This document shows, in pieces, positions 7,127 through 14,519 of a DNA stretch of 16,890 nt; position 1 is the stretch's first letter; each line of letters begins with the position of its first letter. Position numbers and translations under genes: made by a program. The notes below the pieces were generated by a model. The model did no database searches. It was not told the origin of the DNA and saw only the letters and a program-made list of their open reading frames with translations. Source of the stretch: Phycisphaerales bacterium UBA7800 (lineage in GTDB: Bacteria > Planctomycetota > Phycisphaerae > Phycisphaerales > Phycisphaeraceae); assembly GCA_002480565.1 (NCBI GenBank), contig DLCK01000054.1, forward strand, positions 1 to 16,890. Reading direction: 5' to 3'.

Positions 7127-8473
7127 ATGAATATTGTCATTTGTGGTGCAGGTGAGGTGGGGCGTCATACCGCTGAAGAGCTGGGGACGCATGGTAATAA
7201 TATCACCATCATCGATATGGATATGACCAAACTGGTCACTGTGGAACAGTCCATGGACGTTCGGATATTGCATGGCAATGCGACCCATGTTGATTTACTG
7301 CATGAAGCAGGTGTCCATGAAGCGGACCTGTTTTTAGCTGCTACCAATATTGATGAAATCAATTTACTCAGTGCATCCCTGGCTCATGCTGTGGGTGCGA
7401 AGGTCACCATCGCCCGTGTGCATCACAGTGCTTATTTTGACCGTGAAGGTTTTGACTATGGTGAGCAACTTGGCATTGACCATCTGGTCTGCCCGGAGTT
7501 TGTGACCGCTAGTGTGATCGCTCAGACCTTGCGGGCGCCCGGCGCTTTAGCCGTCGAACGGATTGCTCGAGGCCAGATCGAAGTCCGACGTTTGCCGGTG
7601 GCCGCCAATGCCAAGGCAATTGACAAGCCGTTGATGTCGATGAACCTGCCTGCCGCAACGCGGATTGCTTCGATTGAACGCAATGCAATGGTCTTTATTC
7701 CTGACAGCAAAACCCGGATCATGGAAGGCGATATCGTCACCTTGCTGGGTGATGTTCAGAACTTTGAAAAGGCAGCCAGCGAGTTTGATCCTGACATTTC
7801 CCGTCGCAAGCATGTGGTGATTCTGGGGCAGACATCAATGGGCGTCTGGCTGTGTCGTGCATTACGCGGCCGCGGTTTTTCCATCCGTTTGGTCGTGGAT
7901 GATCAGGAACGCGCAGAAGAGTTGGCAGGCAAGTTGGACTGGGTGACCATCCTTTGTGCCGACGTGTCGGATACCGAGCTTTTTGAAGAGGAGCGATTGG
8001 ATCAGGCCGATGCGTTTATCGCACTGACTCGTGAGGATGAACGCAATATTCTCGCAGCTGCTCGTGCAAAGAGCATGGGTGTTGACGAAGCAATCGCTGT
8101 GTTGCAGCGTTCGACTTATCTGCATTTAATTGAACACGTGGGTATTGACCGGGCCTTTAGTCCACGGATCACCGCGGTGGGACAGATCAAGCAGTTCCTG
8201 GATTTAAGTCCGTTTAAACATGTCGCGTCTTTGGCACCGGGGATCGCGGAGGTGTACGAAATCCGCGTGCCGTATTCAGGTGTCGAGGGGTTGGTCAATG
8301 TGCCGCTCAAAAGTTTGTCATTGCCACCGCGGACTTTGATTGCTGCGGTTCAGCATGGTGATGACGCCCATGTGCCGGGCGCGATGACACAATTACAAAG
8401 TGGCGATACGGTCGTGGTGATCGGGCCTGAGGGTGTTGAAAAACCACTGTTGAAAATGTTCGGGCTCTCATGA
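7127..8473 (+). CDS. trkA: Trk system potassium uptake protein TrkA
   Basis: TrkA is the peripheral cytoplasmic NAD(H)-binding subunit that gates the TrkH channel. The 448 residues contain two tandem RCK units: RCK_N at about 1-120 (GAGEVG at 7-12, IIDMD with Asp30), RCK_C at about 140-215, a second RCK_N from about 228 and a second RCK_C at about 370-445. In the second Rossmann fold the glycine motif is GQTSMG (234-239) rather than GxGxxG, so nucleotide binding there may be altered. The ATG at 7127 is chosen because AGGA lies five bases upstream. A GTG at 7088 is in frame but sits inside the right arm of a repeat. The stop overlaps the trkH start by 4 bp, so translation is likely coupled. 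Confidence 0.95.
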   Translation: MNIVICGAGEVGRHTAEELGTHGNNITIIDMDMTKLVTVEQSMDVRILHGNATHVDLLHEAGVHEADLFLAATNIDEINLLSASLAHAVGAKVTIARVHHSAYFDREGFDYGEQLGIDHLVCPEFVTASVIAQTLRAPGALAVERIARGQIEVRRLPVAANAKAIDKPLMSMNLPAATRIASIERNAMVFIPDSKTRIMEGDIVTLLGDVQNFEKAASEFDPDISRRKHVVILGQTSMGVWLCRALRGRGFSIRLVVDDQERAEELAGKLDWVTILCADVSDTELFEEERLDQADAFIALTREDERNILAAARAKSMGVDEAIAVLQRSTYLHLIEHVGIDRAFSPRITAVGQIKQFLDLSPFKHVASLAPGIAEVYEIRVPYSGVEGLVNVPLKSLSLPPRTLIAAVQHGDDAHVPGAMTQLQSGDTVVVIGPEGVEKPLLKMFGLS

Positions 8474-10005
8474 ATTATCGATTTGTTTCCAAACATCTTG
8501 GCTTACTCACCGGCGTGCTTGGCGCTTCGGTTTTACTGATCAGTGCGATGGACTGGTACTTCTGGTCGGACAACACGCCTTTGGAAGTGGCCGGGACCAA
8601 AGCGCTGTTGGTTACAGGATTGCTCGGGTGGCTTTTTGCGGTGGTCTTGCTTGCCATGGGGCGTGGTGCAGAGGCCTATCTTGGCCGTCGTGAAGCGATG
8701 TTGCTCGTGGCATTGAGTTGGATATTCGGTGCTGCATTATCCGGATTGCCCTATTTTTTATGGGCATTTCAGGTTATGCCAGTCGGTCATCCGTTCCGTG
8801 ATTTTACCGCCTGTTACTTTGAAGCGATGAGTGGTTTGACCACCACGGGGGCAACTGTCCTTTCGGATATTCACATATTGCCAACGAGTTTATTGCTTTG
8901 GCGAGCGACGACCCATTGGTTGGGGGGCTTGGGGATTGTGGTGTTGTTCGTCGCTGTTTTACCGACACTCGGGGTGGGGGGCAAAAAGCTCTTTAACGTC
9001 GAAGCGCCAGGACCATCGCAGCCAGGCGTTAAGCCACGTATCCGTGAGACGGCTCGATTGCTGTGGTTCATCTATGTGGGGATGACCATCGTGCAAACTG
9101 TCGCGTTGATGTGTACCGGCATGAATTTATTCGACGCGATCTGTCACACCTTTGCGACTCTTGCCACCGGCGGATTCAGCACGAAAAATGCCAGCGCCGG
9201 TGCCTATACACCTGCTGCACAAATCGTCATGATCGTTTTCATGATCCTCGCTGGTGTAAACTTTGGACTCTATTACCACATTCTTCAACGCCAGTTTAAA
9301 CGCTTTTGGCGTGATCCGGAATTTCAGCTTTACCTGGGTATCATCACCGTCGCATCGGTGATCGTGATCAGTTCCCTCCTGGGCGATAACCTTGTACTTA
9401 CCGATGGTACTGTCATCGAAGGTACCGTCGCCAACAGCACATTGCACGGCGTCTTTCAGGTCGTCTCCATTCAGACCACCACCGGCTACGGAACGGTTGA
9501 TTCTAATCAATGGAACTTTGTGCCCAAGATGACGTTGCTGATTCTCATGTTCATTGGTGGCTGTGCAGGCTCGACGGGAGGGGGCATCAAAGTCGTCCGT
9601 ATTCTCGTCGGATTTAAAATCATCGTCGCGGAAATCGAACGCGTGTTCCGTCCCAATGTCGTCCGCAGTATCAAAGTCGGTAACAGTGTCATTGACCCGA
9701 ACATGCGGCAAGCCGTTCTGGTCTACATTCTGGGTATTGTTGCCATCTTCGTTCTCGGAGCCATTGCCATTGTGCTCATTGAACAGAATTACGGTGATGG
9801 CATCGACATTGTGACCGCAGTGACGGCTTCGGCAGCAACCCTGCACAACGTCGGTCCCGGTTTTGCCAGGGTCGGTGCGATTGAGAATTACGGTTGGTTC
9901 AGCTCACCAAGCCTGGCGGTCATGAGTCTGCTCATGGCCTTGGGACGCCTGGAAGTCTACGCACTATTGGTCCTGTTCGTCCCAACCTTCTGGCGAAAAC
10001 CGTGA
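8470..10005 (+). CDS. trkH: Trk system potassium uptake channel TrkH
   Basis: This 511-residue inner-membrane channel subunit has four pore loops with the filter sequences SGLTTTGATVL (Gly127), LATGGFST (Gly234), QTTTGYGTV (Gly339) and HNVGPGF (Gly462); the last is the hallmark of TrkH proteins. The block FIGGCAGSTGGGIKVVRI (361-378) is the conserved gating-loop region. THWLGGLGIVVLFVAVLP (148-165) is also typical. Its length and filter pattern differ clearly from the upstream ktrB-like channel, so it is a different type and not a recent duplicate. It overlaps trkA by ATGA and would take K+ into the cell driven by the membrane potential or H+/Na+ gradient. Confidence 0.96.
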   Translation: MNYRFVSKHLGLLTGVLGASVLLISAMDWYFWSDNTPLEVAGTKALLVTGLLGWLFAVVLLAMGRGAEAYLGRREAMLLVALSWIFGAALSGLPYFLWAFQVMPVGHPFRDFTACYFEAMSGLTTTGATVLSDIHILPTSLLLWRATTHWLGGLGIVVLFVAVLPTLGVGGKKLFNVEAPGPSQPGVKPRIRETARLLWFIYVGMTIVQTVALMCTGMNLFDAICHTFATLATGGFSTKNASAGAYTPAAQIVMIVFMILAGVNFGLYYHILQRQFKRFWRDPEFQLYLGIITVASVIVISSLLGDNLVLTDGTVIEGTVANSTLHGVFQVVSIQTTTGYGTVDSNQWNFVPKMTLLILMFIGGCAGSTGGGIKVVRILVGFKIIVAEIERVFRPNVVRSIKVGNSVIDPNMRQAVLVYILGIVAIFVLGAIAIVLIEQNYGDGIDIVTAVTASAATLHNVGPGFARVGAIENYGWFSSPSLAVMSLLMALGRLEVYALLVLFVPTFWRKP

Positions 10006-10030
10006 TAGCTCAACCAATCGCTATGGCATT

Positions 10031-10113
10031 CACCACAGAGACACAGAGCCACAGAGATCAAGACAGAGATTTTTCTCATGCTTCTCTCTGTGTCTCTGTG
10101 ACTCTGTGGTAAA
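10031..10113. repeat. Inverted repeat pair 3, CACAGAG type, short loop
   Basis: The left arm (10031-10068) is CACCACAGAGACACAGAGCC followed by another ACAGAG unit and the tail ATCAAGACAGAG. The right arm (10084-10113) is CTCTCTGTGTCTCTGTGACT followed by CTGTGGTAAA. With a loop of about 15 bases it can form a long hairpin. It lies 25 bp after trkH and could limit read-through in either direction. The right arm lacks a complement to the left arm's inner tail. Confidence 0.87.
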
Positions 10114-10236
10114 GACTAAAAGGCTTGTCATCAGATCAGTTACTCGTCATACCATGTGGTACTTGCTCTGAATCCCACAATCCATCACAATAGACTTTTG
10201 TACGCCGTATGAACCTTGATGCTCCTGGAGCCCCGC

Positions 10237-10782
10237 ATGCCCATTCGTGATAAAGACATTGTGAATGTTGACGCCAAGCCGCTAACACGTGCCCAGCAGA
10301 TGTTCCTGCCCGAAGTCTTCAAAGGCCTGGGTACCACCATCCGCAACATGGTTTTTACCTTTGGTAACGGCAAGATGTCCAAGACCATGCAGTATCCCGA
10401 AGAACGTCGCGAACACATGGACGTCGAAGACGGCGGCATGCACAAGGACAACTTTCGAGGTGTCCATCGACTTAATCGCGATGAACAGGGCCGTGTGCGT
10501 TGTGTCGCCTGTTTCATGTGTGCCACCGCCTGTCCTGCCAACTGTATTCACATCGAAGGTGCCGAGTCTCCATGGGATGACCGTGAAAAATATCCCGCCA
10601 AGTTCGACCTCGACGAACTGCGATGCATTTACTGTGGCATGTGCGAAGAAGCCTGCCCAGTCGATGCCATCGAACTCACCCCTGTGTATGACATCGTGGG
10701 CACCACCCGCCAATCCATGATCTTCGACAAGCAAAAGCTCCTTGCTGTCTACGACCAAACCATCGAAGACAAGCCGATGTGA
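10237..10782 (+). CDS. nuoI: NADH-quinone oxidoreductase subunit I (complex I, two 4Fe-4S clusters)
   Basis: NuoI is the ferredoxin-like subunit carrying clusters N6a and N6b, which pass electrons to the NuoB N2 cluster. The 181-residue protein has the two motifs CVACFMCATACP (Cys89, 92, 95, 99) and CIYCGMCEEACP (Cys130, 133, 136, 140), with Pro after each fourth cysteine. The FKGLGTTIRNMVFTF stretch near residue 30 is the conserved membrane-proximal helix. I chose the ATG at 10237 because GGAG lies six bases upstream; a TTG at 10216 and an ATG at 10219 are in frame but lie around that GGAG. No other nuo gene adjoins it. Identity is secure. Confidence 0.95.
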   Translation: MPIRDKDIVNVDAKPLTRAQQMFLPEVFKGLGTTIRNMVFTFGNGKMSKTMQYPEERREHMDVEDGGMHKDNFRGVHRLNRDEQGRVRCVACFMCATACPANCIHIEGAESPWDDREKYPAKFDLDELRCIYCGMCEEACPVDAIELTPVYDIVGTTRQSMIFDKQKLLAVYDQTIEDKPM

Positions 10783-10818
10783 TCTCCGGGCCTTGGAAGT
10801 GGTCTTGGGTGATTTGAT

Positions 10819-10860
10819 TTTGAACCGCCAAGACGCCAAGGTCGCCAAGTTCAGAGAGAG
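10819..10860. repeat. Left arm of inverted repeat pair 4, CGCCAAG type
   Basis: The arm is TTTTGAACCGCCAAGACGCC continued by two more CGCCAAG-like units and a TCAGAGAGAG tail. Its reverse complement occurs at 11411-11454. The arms are about 550 bp apart and enclose the DUF7684-like broken ORF. In one frame this arm would encode NRQDAKVAKF, which is an artefact of the repeat and not a protein start. Confidence 0.87.
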
Positions 10861-10879
10861 ATGCAGACAGGGGGAGTCT

Positions 10880-11388
10880 TTGCAACAGATCACAAAAAAG
10901 CCGAATGTCTGGTTCACGACCCTTGAATTGCCATATGACTTCACATCGCCATTTAATGGCGAAGAATATGTCCTGCTTGTCATTAATTGCGACTCCCAAT
11001 TGTCCAATGAACAGGAAAATGGACTGGCAGGCCAGTTTGTCGCGACGGGCTGTCGTAATGCGTTCTGTGCGGGATATGGATGTAGTCGTTTCCATGATGC
11101 AATTGATTGGGCGTACATGAATACGGACACAACGGGCAATTTCGACCCACCTGACGACACTCACATCATGACCAGTTGGTATGAGGATGAAGAAGTTGAA
11201 GAAGTGCTCGAAACGATGTTTTGATCGCTGATTTCGATGGACTGCATTTTGAGAATTTTGTGGTGGTGATGGTGGGAAATCAGCCGACTAGCAATCATCA
11301 AGTTTTCAAAGCATTACAGCATCAGGTCAGTGAAGAAAAAGTCGAAATTCGCAAATTGCTGTATTCAGTAATAAATCAAGTAAATTAG
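10880..11388 (+). pseudogene. DUF7684-like gene with an apparent frameshift
   Basis: The frame from about 10880 to 11224 encodes a small acidic protein with NVWFTTLELP, EEYVLLVINCDSQLS, GLAGQFVATGCRNAFCAGYG, CSRFHDAIDWAY and THIMTSWYEDEEVEEVLETM. This resembles the DUF7684 family as I recall it (G-C-R-x-A-C, W/F-H-D-A-x-D and M-T-T-W-H motifs); function unknown. The frame stops at TGA 11222-11224. The +1 frame is open from 11221 to the TAG at 11386-11388 and reads LIADFDGLHFENFVVVMVGN, a plausible continuation. Adding one T to the T4 run at 11219-11222 joins the two into a protein of about 168 residues. No ATG start is in frame; TTG 10880, three bases after GGGGGAG, is a candidate. The frame stays open upstream through the repeat arm to 10742, but that part is probably not coding. 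The gene could be decayed, slip at the T-run, or reflect an assembly error. Confidence 0.55.
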
Positions 11389-11410
11389 AGACGCTAAAGA
11401 ATCTTGACCC

Positions 11411-11454
11411 TCTCTTTCCGACCTTGGCGATCTTGGCGCCTTGGCGGTTAAAAA
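11411..11454. repeat. Right arm of inverted repeat pair 4, CGCCAAG type
   Basis: ACCTTGGCGATCTTGGCGCC and then TTGGCGGTTAAAAA are the reverse complement of the arm at 10819-10860 with a few mismatches. This arm ends about 68 bp before the guaB start and lies within an in-frame upstream extension of guaB, which should not be counted as protein. Confidence 0.87.
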
Positions 11455-11522
11455 CGAATAACCATATCTCCAGACCTCCCCCCAAACTTGACGCCGAAAC
11501 CGAAACTCGATATTTCTGTTAC

Positions 11523-13004
11523 ATGGGATACATCAATGAAAAAATCGTAACGGACGGCATCACCTTTGATGATGTGCTGCTCCTTCCAGCCCGCAGTGAC
11601 CTGGTTCCGTCGGATACCGACGTTTCGACCCAACTCACCAAACGCATCCGCTTGAACATTCCGCTGCTCTCTGCACCGATGGACACCGTCACCGAGTCCT
11701 CGCTGGCGATCGCATTGGCTCAAGAAGGTGGCTTGGGCGTCATTCACAAGAACCTATCCGTCGCCCAACAGGTCGGCGAAGTGGCCAAGGTCAAACGCTC
11801 TGCCAACGGCGTGATTACCGACCCCATGACCCTGCCCCCGGATGCACCCGTCAGTGAAGTGCGAGCCCTGATGCGCGAACAACACATCTCCGGCGTGCCC
11901 ATTACCGAAGACGGCAAGACCAACGGCAAAGTCGTCGGCATCCTCACCAGTCGGGACCTGAAATTCCTGCCCGAAAAAGACCAGCCTATCGCTGAAGTCA
12001 TGACCAAGGATCGCCTGATCACGGCACCGCCACATACCACCTTGGACTTGGCCGAAGCCATCCTCAACAAAAACAAAGTCGAAAAACTCCTGCTCGTCGA
12101 TGACAAAGGCCATCTCACCGGCCTGATCACCATCCGCGATATCGACAAGCAGACCCAGTTCCCCATGGCATGTCGCGATGAACGTGGCCGCCTGCGTGTC
12201 GGTGCGGCTGTAGGTGTCCATCAACTTGATCGCGTCGAAGCATTGATCAATGCCGATGTTGATCTGATCGTCGTGGATACCGCACATGGTCACAGTGAAA
12301 ACGTCATTGCTACCGTCAAAGCCATCAAAGCCAAGCACGATATTGATGTTATCGCAGGTAACGTGGCAACGCCTGAAGGGGCAAGAGATTTGATCGAAGC
12401 AGGCGTCGATGCCGTGAAAGTCGGGATCGGCCCAGGTTCGATCTGCACCACCCGTATCGTCTCCGGCGTTGGCGTACCGCAGATCACAGCAGTCATGAAC
12501 GCTGTCGAAGCTGCTCGTGAACACGGCATTCCCATCATCGCCGACGGCGGGATTCGCCACAGTGGTGACATCGCCAAAGCACTTGCAGCAGGCGCTTCTG
12601 CGGTAATGCTTGGATCACTGTTTGCAGGTCTTGATGAATCACCCGGCGAAATGATCATCCACATGGGACGACGCTTTAAGAGCTATCGTGGCATGGGGTC
12701 CTCCGGCGCGATGATGAAAGGCTCAGCCGACCGCTATGGCCAAAAGGGTGCCAAGAAGTTGGTTCCCGAAGGTGTCGAAGGACGTGTCGCCTACCGTGGC
12801 CCGCTCTCGGACTACGTCTTCCAACTCGTCGGTGGCGTGCGGGCAGGTATGGGATATTGCGGCACACCGACAATTGAACTGTTGCGTGAAAAGGCTCGCT
12901 TCTGCCGCATCTCCGGCGCAACGCTGGCTGAAAACCACCCGCACGATATCACCATCACCAAGGAAAGCCCCAACTACACCATCGAGTATCGCGGGGAAGA
13001 ATAA
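11523..13004 (+). CDS. guaB: Inosine-5'-monophosphate dehydrogenase
   Basis: GuaB oxidises IMP to XMP with NAD+, the committed step to guanine nucleotides, in the cytoplasm. The 493-residue length is normal for bacteria. The N-terminal TFDDVLLLPARSDL, two CBS domains inserted at about residues 94-210, VVDTAHGHS (about 251-259), the catalytic loop GIGPGSICTTRIVSGVG with Cys308, the GGIRHSGDIAKALAAGASAV phosphate-binding block, the MGSSGAM segment and the KLVPEGVEGRV flap are all present. The ATG at 11523 matches the usual family start (MGYINEKIVTDGITFDDV). An in-frame start at 11424 would translate the repeat arm and is rejected. No Shine-Dalgarno sequence is visible. Confidence 0.97.
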   Translation: MGYINEKIVTDGITFDDVLLLPARSDLVPSDTDVSTQLTKRIRLNIPLLSAPMDTVTESSLAIALAQEGGLGVIHKNLSVAQQVGEVAKVKRSANGVITDPMTLPPDAPVSEVRALMREQHISGVPITEDGKTNGKVVGILTSRDLKFLPEKDQPIAEVMTKDRLITAPPHTTLDLAEAILNKNKVEKLLLVDDKGHLTGLITIRDIDKQTQFPMACRDERGRLRVGAAVGVHQLDRVEALINADVDLIVVDTAHGHSENVIATVKAIKAKHDIDVIAGNVATPEGARDLIEAGVDAVKVGIGPGSICTTRIVSGVGVPQITAVMNAVEAAREHGIPIIADGGIRHSGDIAKALAAGASAVMLGSLFAGLDESPGEMIIHMGRRFKSYRGMGSSGAMMKGSADRYGQKGAKKLVPEGVEGRVAYRGPLSDYVFQLVGGVRAGMGYCGTPTIELLREKARFCRISGATLAENHPHDITITKESPNYTIEYRGEE

Positions 13005-13026
13005 ACAAAACCAAATAGCCAATGGG

Positions 13027-13118
13027 TTTCACCACAGAGGCACAGAGACGCAAAGGTAAGACAGAGATTTCTTCTCATGACTTTCTAACTCTGTGACTCT
13101 GTGCCTCTTGTGGTGAAA
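13027..13118. repeat. Inverted repeat pair 5, CACAGAG type, short loop
   Basis: The left arm (13027-13066) is TTTCACCACAGAGGCACAGA then GACGCAAAGGTAAGACAGAG. The right arm (13088-13118) is AACTCTGTGACTCTGTGCCT then CTTGTGGTGAAA. The arms differ by a one-base bulge (CCACAGAGG against CCACAAGAGG) and some substitutions in the inner part. The loop is about 21 bases. The element fills most of the gap between guaB and the permease gene. Confidence 0.87.
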
Positions 13119-13154
13119 GCCATAGACTATGTTTTTCGTGTTAAGGTTTTCCTC

Positions 13155-14456
13155 ATGAACCAAACACTCAAACGACAGGTCGGACTCTTTGGCGCGGTGA
13201 TGCTGGGGTTGGGTTCCATCCTTGGCACAGGTGTCTTTGTGAGTATTGGTATTGCTGCGGGGATTGCTGGGCCGTCGGTGATTATTGCGATTGTGCTTGC
13301 TGCGTTTGTGGCAACTTGCAATGCACTGTCCAGTGCGCAGTTGGCTGCATCACATGCAGTCAGTGGTGGGGCGTATGAGTATGGCTACAAATATCTGCAT
13401 CCGACTTTAGGATTTACTGCCGGCTGGATGTTTCTCTGTGCAAAGAGTGCCTCAGCAGCGACGGCGGCACTGGGCTTTGCAGGCTATCTGCTTCAACCCT
13501 TTGATGTCGATGGTACGCTCACGCGAACATTAATCGCTGCGGCAACCTGTCTGGCGATGACGGGAATTGTACTCGGCGGGATTCGACGGAGTAACGTAAC
13601 CAACACGGTGATCGTGTCGTTTACGTTACTGAGTTTGATTACGTTGGTGGTGATGTGTTTGCCAAAGGTCATTGGGACTTCCGGGGGCTTCGAACCGTTC
13701 TTTGCATCCGAGAATCAAAGTTCGTGGAGCAAGGCACAATCACTACTACAAGCCACCGCATTGATGTTTGTTGCATATACCGGCTATGGTCGCATTGCCA
13801 CGCTTGGTGAAGAAGTCCACGAACCTCGCAAGACCATCCCACGTGCGATCATTGTGACGTTGGTGGTTTCAGCGACACTGTATTTACTTGTAGGGTTGGT
13901 CTGCATTGGGACGGTCGGGGCAGAGGCATTGGAGACTGACACCGAATCCAATGCTGCACCCTTGGAAGTCGTCGCAGCATCACTGAACATGCCTGCAATC
14001 AAATGGATGATCTGGATTGGTGCGATGACCGCAATGCTTGGCGTATTGCTGAATTTGGTGTTGGGTTTGTCACGTGTGTTACTGGCAATGGGACGGCGGG
14101 GCGACATGCCAGCAGTCACCACGAAGATCAATGCGTCTGGCACAACACCTTACGTGGCAGTCATTGCAGTGGGCATCTTCATGACCGGCTTGGTCTTTCT
14201 GGGTGATGTCAAAACCACATGGTCGTTCAGTGCGTTTACTGTGCTGACGTATTACGCGATCAATAATCTTGCAGCATTGCGAATTGCCAAAGCCGATCAG
14301 CTCTACCCGCGAATTTTCCCAATCTGCGGTTTGTGTTCATGTCTGTTTTTAGCGTACTGGGTGGATTGGCAAATCTGGTGTGTCGGATTGGGACTCATCA
14401 TCATCGGACTTCTTTGGCATGTGATTCGGCGCCCGCAACGTGAACAAGTACAATGA
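13155..14456 (+). CDS. APC superfamily amino-acid permease
   Basis: This 433-residue inner-membrane transporter has about 12 hydrophobic segments. The first helix carries the broken-helix motif GSILGTGVFVSIG typical of APC transporters, where the substrate amine and carboxylate bind. SGGAYEYGYKYLHPTLGFTAGW (about 71-92) and ALMFVAYTGYGRIATLGEEV (206-225) followed by HEPRKTIPRA are also classic. The substrate cannot be told from sequence; the family moves amino acids, polyamines or similar solutes by proton symport or exchange. I chose the ATG at 13155. A GTG at 13101 is in frame but falls inside a repeat arm and would add a non-conserved leader. Confidence 0.9.
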   Translation: MNQTLKRQVGLFGAVMLGLGSILGTGVFVSIGIAAGIAGPSVIIAIVLAAFVATCNALSSAQLAASHAVSGGAYEYGYKYLHPTLGFTAGWMFLCAKSASAATAALGFAGYLLQPFDVDGTLTRTLIAAATCLAMTGIVLGGIRRSNVTNTVIVSFTLLSLITLVVMCLPKVIGTSGGFEPFFASENQSSWSKAQSLLQATALMFVAYTGYGRIATLGEEVHEPRKTIPRAIIVTLVVSATLYLLVGLVCIGTVGAEALETDTESNAAPLEVVAASLNMPAIKWMIWIGAMTAMLGVLLNLVLGLSRVLLAMGRRGDMPAVTTKINASGTTPYVAVIAVGIFMTGLVFLGDVKTTWSFSAFTVLTYYAINNLAALRIAKADQLYPRIFPICGLCSCLFLAYWVDWQIWCVGLGLIIIGLLWHVIRRPQREQVQ

Positions 14457-14519
14457 TTCTGCATGAATTATGGGATTTATGTGTCATTGTCGATCTTGTT
14501 TCGCATCACGGGGGAAATC

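Noticed and set aside
9127..9846. 239-codon open frame on the minus strand
   Set aside because: It is antisense to the conserved trkH pore region; its Asp/His-rich translation is what reversed membrane-protein codons give.
10031..10113. CRISPR array
   Set aside because: The units are 8 bp and form inverted arms; there are no spacers or regular long repeats, and no cas genes.
10742..10879. N-terminal part of the open frame leading into the DUF7684-like gene
   Set aside because: It overlaps the nuoI end and translates the repeat arm (NRQDAKVAKF), so it is unlikely to be protein.
10282..11160. 292-codon open frame on the minus strand
   Set aside because: It spans antisense of nuoI, a repeat arm and the DUF7684-like ORF; no motif supports it.
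11424..11522. Upstream in-frame extension of guaB
   Set aside because: It translates the repeat right arm; the family start matches the ATG at 11523.
11754..12560. 268-codon open frame on the minus strand
   Set aside because: It is antisense to guaB and has no family features.
13027..13118. Classical rho-independent terminator after guaB
   Set aside because: The hairpin is strong, but no uninterrupted T-run follows either side, so a terminator call is not supported by sequence alone.
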